Below, one piece after another: positions 16,853 through 24,122 of a stretch of DNA of 64,000 nucleotides; the first letter of the stretch is position 1, and every line of letters starts with the position of its first letter. Position numbers and translations under genes: made by a program. The stretch lies in NCBI RefSeq assembly GCF_002995495.1, contig NZ_PVZV01000006.1:645100-709099 (forward strand), read 5' to 3'. The notes beneath the pieces are model-generated. The model searched no databases, was not told the origin of the DNA, and worked only from the letters and a program-made list of their open reading frames with translations. The DNA is from Actinocorallia populi (lineage in GTDB: Bacteria > Actinomycetota > Actinomycetes > Streptosporangiales > Streptosporangiaceae).

Positions 16853-18052
16853 CTACGGCGTGCGCACCGGAAGCGAGTCCCAGCCGCGGACCGCGGCCAT
16901 CGGGTTGAACTCGGCGTTGTCCTGGTCGACCTCCCACTCGGGGAAGCGCTTGAGGATCTCCTCCAGGGCGATGCGGCCTTCCATGCGGGCCAGCGCCGCG
17001 CCGAGGCAGAAGTGGATGCCGCGGCCGAAGGTGAGGAGCTGTCCGCCGGCCTTGCGGTGGATGTCGAAGCGGTCGCCGTCGGGGTAGCGCCGGTCGTCGC
17101 GGTTGGCGGAGCCGTTGAGGAACATCATGACGCCGCCCTCGGGCACCACCTGGCCGTGGAGCCGCACGTCCTTGGCCACGTACCTGGCGATCTGGTGGGA
17201 GGGCGACTCGTAGCGCAGGAGCTCTTCGATGGCGCCCGGGATGAGAGAGGGGTCGGCGACCAGTTCGCGGCGTTGGTCGGGGTGGTCGGCCAGGATCTTC
17301 CCGATCCAGCCGATCAGCCGGTTGGTGGTCTCGTTGCCGGCGCCCGTGATGACGTTGACGTAGAGGAGGATCTCCTCGCGGGTCAGCCTCCGGCGGGTGC
17401 CGGTCTCGTCCTCGAACTCGGCACGCAGCAGGTCGGTCATGATGTCGTCGGAGGGGTGCTCGGCACGCCAGTCGATGTACCGGGCGAACATGTCGCTGTC
17501 GGCGAAGAACTTCGAGGTGTCCATGGGCTGCCCGGCCTCGGGGCGCAGGCCCTCGTCGACGCGGTCGCGGATCCACTCCTGGTCGTCCTCGGGGATGCCC
17601 AGCAGCATGCCGATCGTGCGCATCGGCACCTGCGCGCCGAGGTCGGCGACGAAGTCGAAGCCGCCGGCTCCGACCAGGGGGTCCAGGCTGCGCGCGCAGA
17701 AGGCGCGGATCTTGGGCTCCAGGGCCGCCACCTTCTTGGGCGTGAAGACACCCGACATCAGCCTTCGGTGGGTGGCGTGCATCGGCGGGTCCTCGAAGAT
17801 GACCACGCCCGGCGGGATCTCCATGTCGATCTTGATCAGCTCAAGGATGTTGCCGCGCCCCGAGATGTACGTCGCCGGGTCGGTCAGACCCCGGTCGACG
17901 TCCTCGAAGCGGCTGACGGCGTAGAAGTCGTGCTGCTCGTTGTAGTAGAGCGGCGCCTCCTCGCGCAGCCGGCGGTACACCGGATAGGGGTCGGCGTTGA
18001 TGCCGACGTCGTAAGGGTCGTAGTAGACGTCGCTCGCGTCGGTAACCGGCAT
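16853..18052 (-). CDS. Cytochrome P450
   Basis: This 399-residue soluble bacterial P450 has the I-helix oxygen motif GAGNETT, the K-helix ExxR (ELLR in EELLRYES) and the haem ligand loop FGRGIHFCLGAAL with the axial cysteine. It should hydroxylate a hydrophobic substrate with electrons from a ferredoxin pair not found in this window. The ATG at 18052 follows GGAGGG; a GTG one codon upstream is possible. Two GACACTCGGTGCC operators lie 69-105 bases upstream, the same motif that precedes the large catabolic cluster on the other strand, so it belongs to that regulon. Confidence 0.95.
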   Translation of the reverse strand: MPVTDASDVYYDPYDVGINADPYPVYRRLREEAPLYYNEQHDFYAVSRFEDVDRGLTDPATYISGRGNILELIKIDMEIPPGVVIFEDPPMHATHRRLMSGVFTPKKVAALEPKIRAFCARSLDPLVGAGGFDFVADLGAQVPMRTIGMLLGIPEDDQEWIRDRVDEGLRPEAGQPMDTSKFFADSDMFARYIDWRAEHPSDDIMTDLLRAEFEDETGTRRRLTREEILLYVNVITGAGNETTNRLIGWIGKILADHPDQRRELVADPSLIPGAIEELLRYESPSHQIARYVAKDVRLHGQVVPEGGVMMFLNGSANRDDRRYPDGDRFDIHRKAGGQLLTFGRGIHFCLGAALARMEGRIALEEILKRFPEWEVDQDNAEFNPMAAVRGWDSLPVRTP

Positions 18053-18120
18053 CACGGGCCCTCCCTCGGAACGGCGACCGTCCCCGACTCCGCACAACGA
18101 TGCTGAGCGGTCGCACAGCT

Positions 18121-18157
18121 GACACTCGGTGCCTCGCAAACTATGACACTCGGTGCC
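18121..18157 (-). promoter_or_regulatory. Two GRCAC-N3-GTGCC operators before the P450 gene
   Basis: GACACTCGGTGCC occurs twice, at 18121-18133 and 18145-18157, starts 24 bases apart, on the upstream side of the P450. The second carries the same CTATG prefix as the site at 18955. These are two of six copies of the motif in the catabolic cluster. Confidence 0.7.
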
Positions 18158-18204
18158 AGGGGTCAATACCCGCACCGGCGCCGGCATCGGCGAGGAGTGC
18201 GGCC

Positions 18205-18825
18205 TCAGGTGCGGGTGTCGGCAGGCCGCATGCGGCGGCTGTTCCGCACCGACTCCTCCAGACCGGGGAGCATCTGGGCCATGCTGAACGCGCGGTAGAC
18301 GAGCTCGACGAGATTGCTCGACTCGTCGCGCAGCCATTGGTCGTACGCGGCGTTCGCGGCGCCGAGGGCGATGTGCGCGGCGAGCTGCGGGCCGAGATCC
18401 TCGACCGGCGCGTCCATGCGGCGCGCCGCGAACCGTGCCACGACCGCCTGCCAGTCGGCGTGCCGGAGCGCGGCGTTGGCCCGCAGCGCGGGCGTCTGCA
18501 GGATGAGCTTCATCCGCGCGCGGTGCGCGACGGGACCGTCGCTGTGCACGCGGTTGAACCACAACACCCCGTCCGCGATCACCTCGAACATCGGACGGTC
18601 GTCCGGTACGGACGTGAACCATTCATCGAGGTTGCGGAGGAGGGTCTCGAAATCTCCGAACAGGATGTTGTTCTTCGACTCGAAGTAGCGGAAGAAGGTG
18701 CGTCGCGCTATACCGGCCGCGGCGGCGATGTCGTCCACCGATGTCTCACGGAACCCCCGCTCCTCGAACAGTTCGAGCGCCACCTTCTCGACGGCCTCGA
18801 TCGGCACCTGCTGCGGCTTCTTCAC
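18205..18825 (-). CDS. TetR-family regulator resembling MftR
   Basis: This 206-residue regulator has HTH VALELFEERGFRETSVDDI and AAGIARRTFFRYFESKNNIL followed by GDFETLLRNLDEWF. The RTFFRYF-SKN-GDF string, the FNRVHSDGPVAHRARMKLIL stretch and the LGPQLAAHIALG region are what I know from MftR, the acyl-CoA-responsive repressor of mycofactocin genes. No mycofactocin genes are visible here, so this is an orphan relative. It lies between the P450 and the catabolic operon and is the prime candidate to bind the GRCAC-N3-GTGCC sites. A perfect palindrome GGTGTCCGACACC (18882-18894) sits in its own upstream region. Confidence 0.9.
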   Translation of the reverse strand: MKKPQQVPIEAVEKVALELFEERGFRETSVDDIAAAAGIARRTFFRYFESKNNILFGDFETLLRNLDEWFTSVPDDRPMFEVIADGVLWFNRVHSDGPVAHRARMKLILQTPALRANAALRHADWQAVVARFAARRMDAPVEDLGPQLAAHIALGAANAAYDQWLRDESSNLVELVYRAFSMAQMLPGLEESVRNSRRMRPADTRT

Positions 18826-18954
18826 ACACCTCTCCCTTGCTGCAAGGCGGCACCGCTCTGCGGCGCGAGTGCGGGGCGGCGGGTGTCCGACACCGCTGAC
18901 CGACCGTGCTCTCCCATCGCTTCGAGGAGGCCGCCCGTGTACCCGACAGCCTAT

Positions 18955-18982
18955 GGCACTCGGTGCCTCGCTGGAGTAGCCT
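18955..18982 (+). promoter_or_regulatory. Operator plus -10 element before the first VOC gene
   Basis: GGCACTCGGTGCC (18955-18967) is followed nine bases later by TAGCCT (18977-18982). The same arrangement (GTGCCTCGCT, four bases, then TAGC-T) recurs at 20483-20510, so the operator covers the -35 region of a promoter. Transcription should start near 18989, about 30 bases before the ATG at 19019. Confidence 0.65.
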
Positions 18983-19018
18983 CAGGCGACCGAGCCGATC
19001 ACGGCAGAGGGGATCGAC

Positions 19019-19429
19019 ATGCATCGCAACCTGTTGAGCACCATCGTCATCGATGTTCCTTCCGATGTCCGGGACCAGACCATCGCCTTCTGGTCGGCGG
19101 CACTCGGCGCGACGCCCGCGGCCACGCGCATGCCGAACTACCACATCCTCCAGGACGCCTCCCCGGGCAACCGGATCGTCGTCCAGGACGTCGGCTCGGG
19201 CTCGGCCGGCATCCACTTCGACATCCACACCGACGACCTCGACGCGGAGGTCGAACGGCTCGCGGCATGCGGCGCGACCGTGGTCGACCGCACCTGGGCC
19301 GACCACCCCGGCCGCTGGATCATCATGCGGGACCCGGCGGGCATGGAGTTCTGCGTCGTGGAGGCGCTCACCGAGCTGCGCCGCGCCGACCACGCCGATT
19401 TCGAGCGCCGGGCCAGGCCGACGGGCTGA
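19019..19429 (+). CDS. VOC family protein
   Basis: This 136-residue protein has the vicinal-oxygen-chelate (glyoxalase/bleomycin-resistance) fold: an opening beta strand NLLSTIVIDV, FWSAALGA, then IHFDIHTDDLDAEVERLAACGA and a final strand GMEFCVVEAL. Metal ligands likely include H in GIHFDIH and E in MEFC. It is the first gene of the long plus-strand catabolic series, right behind a regulon operator. Members can be dioxygenases, isomerases or binding proteins; the reaction is not assignable. Confidence 0.85.
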   Translation: MHRNLLSTIVIDVPSDVRDQTIAFWSAALGATPAATRMPNYHILQDASPGNRIVVQDVGSGSAGIHFDIHTDDLDAEVERLAACGATVVDRTWADHPGRWIIMRDPAGMEFCVVEALTELRRADHADFERRARPTG

Positions 19430-19470
19430 GGCCCCTCGACGACGCCCGGTCCACAGGAGGGCCGACGACA

Positions 19471-19911
19471 ATGAACCTGCCGGTCGAGGACGTGATCGAA
19501 CTGGAGCAGCTCTGCGCCGCCTACGCGCTGAAGATGACCCAGGGCGACATCGGCTACATCATCGAGCACATCTGCACGGACGACGGCACCTACAGCGCCT
19601 TCGGCGAGACGTACGGCCTGGAGGACTGGCCGAGGCTGGTGGAGGCCGCCCCGAAGGGCCTGTTCCTCACCGGCAGGCCCGTTCTCGAGCTCGACGGGGA
19701 CACGGGCTCGGGCGAGGTGCCGCTGCTCTTCATCGACCAGACGAACCACCACATGCGCATGGGGTGGTACAGCGACACCTACCGGCGCACGGAGAACGGC
19801 TGGCGCCTGAGGACCCGCAGGATGACGTTCCTCCGCCGCAACGGCGGCGCCGACTCCGGAAAACCGCATGACCCCCGCCGTCCGAAGCCCTCGGCCGGAC
19901 GTCCCGGCTGA
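19471..19911 (+). CDS. SnoaL-like / NTF2-superfamily protein
   Basis: This 146-residue protein has the cone-like NTF2 pattern: helix VIELEQLCAAYALKMTQGD, then TYSAFGETYGLEDWPRLVE, a beta strand around TNHHMRMGWYSDTYRRTEN and the end WRLRTRRMTFLRR. The family holds small lyases, isomerases and hydratases of polyketide, steroid and aromatic pathways. The ATG at 19471 is preceded by AGGAGGG. It sits 41 bases after the VOC gene and is probably co-transcribed. The C-terminal 25 residues are basic and poorly conserved looking. Confidence 0.7.
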   Translation: MNLPVEDVIELEQLCAAYALKMTQGDIGYIIEHICTDDGTYSAFGETYGLEDWPRLVEAAPKGLFLTGRPVLELDGDTGSGEVPLLFIDQTNHHMRMGWYSDTYRRTENGWRLRTRRMTFLRRNGGADSGKPHDPRRPKPSAGRPG

Positions 19912-20098
19912 CGGCCTTCCGGCCGTGCGAGCGGGCCGCACCCGGGGCGGTCCGCGGACGCGCGTGGTGATCAGGTCCTTCTGGACCCGGGCGATACCGC
20001 CCATCCCGCTCCGCGCCCGGCCGTACGGGTGGGCGCGGAGCGGCGCCACGCCGACGGCCGCCGCGTTGCTCTCCCGGTGCGGCGAGGCCGAATAGATC

Positions 20099-20111
20099 GA
20101 CACTCAGTGCC
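20099..20111. promoter_or_regulatory. GRCAC-N3-GTGCC operator
   Basis: GACACTCAGTGCC, fourth of six copies. It lies mid-gap between the SnoaL-like gene and the acyl-CoA ligase, with no gene start near it, so it may serve DNA looping or a lost gene (see the minus-strand remnant next to it). Confidence 0.6.
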
Positions 20112-20458
20112 ACCTCCCCTCGTGCGCGGCTCGCGGACGCCCTCGCTTGCCGCCGCGAGCACCGGCCCCGGAAAGGCGACATCGGCCGATCGCAGTGCCG
20201 GTGCATCGGCGACGATCGCCACCTCGACTCCCCGCACCCGAGACGCACCGGCGTCGTCGGCCGTGTGCAGCTCATCCCAGCCGGAACCGGCCACGGAGGT
20301 GTCGAATCCGGCCGTCCGCCCGGCGTTCTCGAGGCGTCCGACGGCGCGCCCGCCCACACGGTCCACGACCTGCGCGATCGCCTCGCACCGGTCGTGCCCC
20401 TCCAGGGGCAGCGGACGTCCACGGGTGCCCGATCGGCATGAAACGCTTGAAATTAACT

Positions 20459-20510
20459 GGCACTCAGTGCCTGGCGGGCTCTGGCACTGAGTGCCTCGCT
20501 CGGGTAGCGT
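20459..20510 (+). promoter_or_regulatory. Double operator and -10 of the main catabolic operon
   Basis: Perfect dyads GGCACTCAGTGCC (20459-20471) and GGCACTGAGTGCC (20483-20495) start 24 bases apart, the same spacing as the pair before the P450. TAGCGT (20505-20510) follows the second, giving a predicted start of transcription about at the ATG (20518), that is, a leaderless message for the acyl-CoA ligase. Confidence 0.7.
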
Positions 20511-20517
20511 CCCGGCC

Positions 20518-22203
20518 ATGAGCGAATGTGAGACGCTCGCGGGGCCCCCGCTGCACGAGGCCACAGGCATCGGCGGCCGCACCCTCGGCGCCCTCCTGAC
20601 CGAACTCTGCGCACGGGTCCCCGACCACGAGGCACTCGTCTTCGACGACCCGTTCCTGTGCGGCGCGACCGTACGGTGGACCTACGGCGACCTCGAACGG
20701 CAGGCCCGGCGCGTCGCGAAGGCGCTCCTGGCGGCGGGCATCGGCAAGGGAGCCCGGGTGGGCGTGCTCATGGGGAACCGGCCCGAGGCGGTCGCGTCCC
20801 TCTTCGGCGGCGCGCTCGCCGGCGCGGTCGTGGTGCCGCTGTCGACCTTCTCCCCGAAACCGGAGCTCTCCCACCTGCTCGCGCACGCCGACCTGAGCGT
20901 GCTCCTGCTCCAGACGACGATGGGCGCCCACCGGTTCGCCGCCGACGTCACCGAGCTGTGCCCGGCCGCCGCGAGCCCCGGGTCCATCGCCGACGCCGCA
21001 TACCCCTACCTGCGCCATGCCGCGGCTCTCGGCCCGGTGGAGTACACGTGCGGGATCGAACCGTGGGAGCGGTTCCTGCAGCGCGGCGACACGATCGACG
21101 ACGAGCTGCTGGACGCCGCCGCCGCCCAGGTCCACGCCTCCGACCCCGCGGTCATCATCTACAGCTCGGGTACGACCGACCGGCCGAAGGGCGTGCTGCA
21201 CCACCACGAGGCGGTCGCGTTGCAGTGCTGGACGCAGGCCGGTCTGTTCGGCCGCGACGAGTCGACGCGGCTGTGGTGCGCGCTCCCGATCTTCTGGACC
21301 GCCGGCCTGAACGCGGCGATGGGGGCCACGCTCGCCGCCGGCGGCACCTGGGTGATGCAGGAGGTGTTCGAGCCCGGTCACGCGCTGCGGCTCATGGAGC
21401 GGGAGCGCGTGACCGAACCGCACACGCTCCCGCACCAGGCCCGCGCCCTGGAGGAGCACCCGGACTGGCCTTCGACCGACCTCTCGTCGTGCACGAGGGT
21501 CTTCGGCAAGTCGGTGTTCACCCGTCATCCGAGCGTCACCGGGGACACGAGCTGGAACATGCCGGTCGGCTACGGCTCGTCCGAGACGTGCTCGTTCTTC
21601 ACCGCCCATCCGTCCGGCACGCCGCGCGAGCTGCTGAGGCGGCGAGGCTACGGGCGGCTTCTCGCCGGAAACGAGCTCCGGGTCGTCGACCCCGAGACCG
21701 GCCGGGTGCTCGGCCCGGACGAGGAGGGCGAGCTCGCCGTGCGCGGGCCGACCCTCATGGACCACTACGTCAAGCGCACGCGCGCCGAGTGCTTCGACGC
21801 CGACGGCTTCTACCGCACCGGCGACCTCGGCTCGTACGACGAGGACGGGTACGTGTACTTCAGCGGACGCCGCACGGAAGTGATCAAGACCGCGGGCGCC
21901 ACCGTGTCACCGGCCGAGATCGAGGTCCGGTTGCAGGCGTACGAGCCGGTCAAGCTGGCGCGCGCCGTCGGCGTCCCGGACGACCGGCGCGCGGAGATCG
22001 TCGTGCTCTGCGTCGAGCTGAAAGCCGGTGCCACCGCGACCGAGGACGACATCAAGTCCTTCCTGCGCGAACGGCTGGCCGCCTACAAGGTGCCCAAACG
22101 AGTGCTCTTCTTCCCCGAAGGCGAGGTCCCGATGAACCGCAGCGGCATGAAGGTGAAGGACGAGGCACTCGTGGCCCTGGCGCGGGAACGGCTCAGCCGG
22201 TGA
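20518..22203 (+). CDS. Acyl-CoA synthetase (AMP-forming)
   Basis: This 561-residue ANL-family ligase has the phosphate loop IIYSSGTTDRPKGVLH, the A5 motif YGSSET, the hinge FYRTGDLGSYDEDGY, GRRTEVIKTAGATVSPAEIE and a C-terminal catalytic lysine region MNRSGMKVKDEA. It activates a carboxylic acid to its CoA thioester via acyl-AMP. The ATG at 20518 is the likely transcript start itself. It opens the main run of the cluster and overlaps the next gene by four bases. The pocket residues do not reveal the acid; an inserted GTTDRPKGVLHHHE and long linkers suggest a bulky substrate rather than acetate. Confidence 0.93.
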   Translation: MSECETLAGPPLHEATGIGGRTLGALLTELCARVPDHEALVFDDPFLCGATVRWTYGDLERQARRVAKALLAAGIGKGARVGVLMGNRPEAVASLFGGALAGAVVVPLSTFSPKPELSHLLAHADLSVLLLQTTMGAHRFAADVTELCPAAASPGSIADAAYPYLRHAAALGPVEYTCGIEPWERFLQRGDTIDDELLDAAAAQVHASDPAVIIYSSGTTDRPKGVLHHHEAVALQCWTQAGLFGRDESTRLWCALPIFWTAGLNAAMGATLAAGGTWVMQEVFEPGHALRLMERERVTEPHTLPHQARALEEHPDWPSTDLSSCTRVFGKSVFTRHPSVTGDTSWNMPVGYGSSETCSFFTAHPSGTPRELLRRRGYGRLLAGNELRVVDPETGRVLGPDEEGELAVRGPTLMDHYVKRTRAECFDADGFYRTGDLGSYDEDGYVYFSGRRTEVIKTAGATVSPAEIEVRLQAYEPVKLARAVGVPDDRRAEIVVLCVELKAGATATEDDIKSFLRERLAAYKVPKRVLFFPEGEVPMNRSGMKVKDEALVALARERLSR

Positions 22204-22664
22204 ACGGCGACGAGCAGGGCCCGCTGCGGCACTCCGCCCTCTTCCACACCGGCGTCGTCGTCGACGACCTCGCCTCCGCCAAGGAGGAGCTCGGCGGCAG
22301 CCTCGGCGTCACGTGGCACGCCGGCGGCGCCGACGTGCGGCTGATCACCGACGACGGCGCGCGAACCGTGCGGACGGCCTACGCGCTCTCCCGAGAGGGC
22401 CCGCACCACGTCGAGCTGTGCCAGTCGGTCGAGGGGACGTTGTGGACGGCGACCGCGCAGGGCGGCGCCCACCACCTCGGCTACTGGGTCGACGACGTGG
22501 CATCGGCCTCCGCGGCGCTGGAACGGCTCGGCTCGCGCAGGATCGCGAGCATCGCCGTCAACGACGACGCATCGCCGTTCTGCGCCTACCACCGGACCGG
22601 CAACGGGCTCTTCGTCGAGATCGTCGCTCTGGCCTTCCGGCCGCTGCTCTTGCCCGCGAAGTGA
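22200..22664 (+). CDS. VOC family protein (epimerase/isomerase-like)
   Basis: This 154-residue protein has two beta-alpha-beta modules: HTGVVVDDLASAKEELG with HHVELCQ, and HHLGYWVDDVASASAALE with GLFVEIVAL. The H-E-H-E arrangement matches the metal site of methylmalonyl-CoA epimerase-like VOC proteins. The GTG start overlaps the ligase stop (GTGA), so it is co-translated with the ligase and may act on its CoA product. Confidence 0.85.
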   Translation: MNGDEQGPLRHSALFHTGVVVDDLASAKEELGGSLGVTWHAGGADVRLITDDGARTVRTAYALSREGPHHVELCQSVEGTLWTATAQGGAHHLGYWVDDVASASAALERLGSRRIASIAVNDDASPFCAYHRTGNGLFVEIVALAFRPLLLPAK

Positions 22665-22707
22665 TGTGGCACCGCCACGCGCTCGTATCCGAGACCGGAG
22701 GTTCGAC

Positions 22708-24087
22708 ATGACCACTGCCGACATGGGGCCGCGTCCCGGGGAGGTCGACGACGTCCCGCGCGGCGAACGCTTCTACCAGCGGCTGCTCGACGAGGACACC
22801 CGGCCGGTTCCCGCGAGCCTGCGCGCGACGTCGGCCGGCCCGCCGGACGGTGCGGGCATCGCACCCTCCCGCTACTTCGACCCCGAGATCCACCGGCTCG
22901 AGGTCGAACGGGTGTGGAACCGGGTCTGGCAGATGGCGTGCCGCGAGGAGCAGATCCCCGAGGTCGGCGACTCCGTCGTCTACGAGATCGCCGACACCTC
23001 GCTCATCGTCGTGCGTACCGCGCCGGACGAGATCCGCGCCTTCCACAACTCGTGCCTCCATCGGGGCACGCAGCTCCGGACCCGGGCCGGCCACGTCAAG
23101 CGGTTCCGCTGCCCCTACCACGGGTTCACCTGGAACCTCGACGGGAGCCTCCACGAGATCCCCTGCGCGTGGGACTTCCCGCAGGTCGATCCGGCCACGT
23201 TCCGGCTCCCCGAAGCACGGGTCGGAACGTGGGGCGGGTTCGTGTTCGTGAACACCGATCCGAACGCCGGACCGCTGGAGGAGCACCTGGAGGACCTGCC
23301 GGCGCACTTCACCGCGTGGCCGCTGGAGGAGCGGCGCCTCACCGCACACATCGTGCGGACGATGCCGTGCAACTGGAAGGTGGCGCTCGAGGCGTTCATC
23401 GAGGCCTACCACACGATGACGGTGCACCCTCAGCTGCTGCGCACGGCGGCGGACACGCTGACCCAGTACGACGTCTACGGCCCGCATGTCAGCCGCATGC
23501 TCACCGCGGTCGGCATCAGCAGCGAGCACCTCGACCGCCCGCTCGACGACGCAGAGATCGTCAAGGCCATGCTCGGCTCCACCGAGGAGGAGATCGTCCT
23601 CGAACCGGGATCGACGGCCCGCAGGGTGCTGGCGGACCGGGTGCGCGCCTCGCTGCACCGGCGCACGGGCCGCGACCACGCGCACATCACCGATGCCGAG
23701 GCGCTCGACGGCATCGAATACTTCCTCTTCCCGAACTTCATGCCGTGGGGCGGGTACCTGACCTCGTTCGCCTACCGGTTCCGTCCGGACGGCAACGATC
23801 CCGGCTCGTGCGTGATCGACATCATGGTGCTCGAGCCGGTCCCGCAAGACGGCCCCCGCCCGCCCGCCGCCAAGACCCGCTACCTCGGCCCGGACGAGAG
23901 CTGGACCGACGCCCCCGAGCTCGGCGTCTTCGGCCGGGTGTTCAACCAGGACGGCGCCCGGTTCGCGCGCGTCCAACGCGGCCTGCGCGCCTCGGTGCGG
24001 ACGAGCGGCACGCTGGCGCGCTACCAGGAGAGCCGGATCCGCCATTTCCACGCGACGCTCGACGCCTATTTCACCCGGTCCGACTGA
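22708..24087 (+). CDS. Rieske non-haem iron oxygenase, large subunit
   Basis: This 459-residue ring-hydroxylating-type oxygenase has Rieske ligands C116/H118 (CLHRGTQ) and C135/H138 (CPYHG), separated by sixteen residues, and mononuclear iron ligands in FIEAYHTMTVHP. It needs a reductase and usually a ferredoxin; neither is encoded nearby, nor is a beta subunit, so it is probably an alpha-only oxygenase. Its likely role is hydroxylation or demethylation of an aromatic or alicyclic acid or CoA ester. The ATG at 22708 follows GGAGG by five bases. Confidence 0.95.
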   Translation: MTTADMGPRPGEVDDVPRGERFYQRLLDEDTRPVPASLRATSAGPPDGAGIAPSRYFDPEIHRLEVERVWNRVWQMACREEQIPEVGDSVVYEIADTSLIVVRTAPDEIRAFHNSCLHRGTQLRTRAGHVKRFRCPYHGFTWNLDGSLHEIPCAWDFPQVDPATFRLPEARVGTWGGFVFVNTDPNAGPLEEHLEDLPAHFTAWPLEERRLTAHIVRTMPCNWKVALEAFIEAYHTMTVHPQLLRTAADTLTQYDVYGPHVSRMLTAVGISSEHLDRPLDDAEIVKAMLGSTEEEIVLEPGSTARRVLADRVRASLHRRTGRDHAHITDAEALDGIEYFLFPNFMPWGGYLTSFAYRFRPDGNDPGSCVIDIMVLEPVPQDGPRPPAAKTRYLGPDESWTDAPELGVFGRVFNQDGARFARVQRGLRASVRTSGTLARYQESRIRHFHATLDAYFTRSD

Positions 24088-24122
24088 ACGGTCCTGAACG
24101 CCGACGAAGAGAAAGGGACGCC

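Larger units (their letters stand above)
19912..20517. other. 600-base gap with operators and a possible gene remnant
   Basis: No convincing intact gene lies here. It holds three regulon operators (20099-20111, 20459-20471, 20483-20495). On the minus strand, 20124-20420 reads as about 98 residues with an SDR-like ring (AIAQVVDRVGGRAVGRLENAG, then WDELHTADDAGASRVRG), but the NNAG motif is broken and no start or cofactor motif precedes it. It may be a decayed short-chain dehydrogenase or chance coding. Low confidence. Confidence 0.3.

Noticed and set aside
18121..20495. Repeated 13-mers read as a CRISPR or other repeat array
   Set aside because: The units are short palindromes at gene starts with irregular long gaps and no spacers of equal size; they fit operators.
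22914..24122. Extended start for the amidohydrolase at 22914 through the Rieske gene
   Set aside because: The added part is an out-of-frame reading of the Rieske gene. The ATG at 24123 has AAAGGGA and starts right before the conserved motif.
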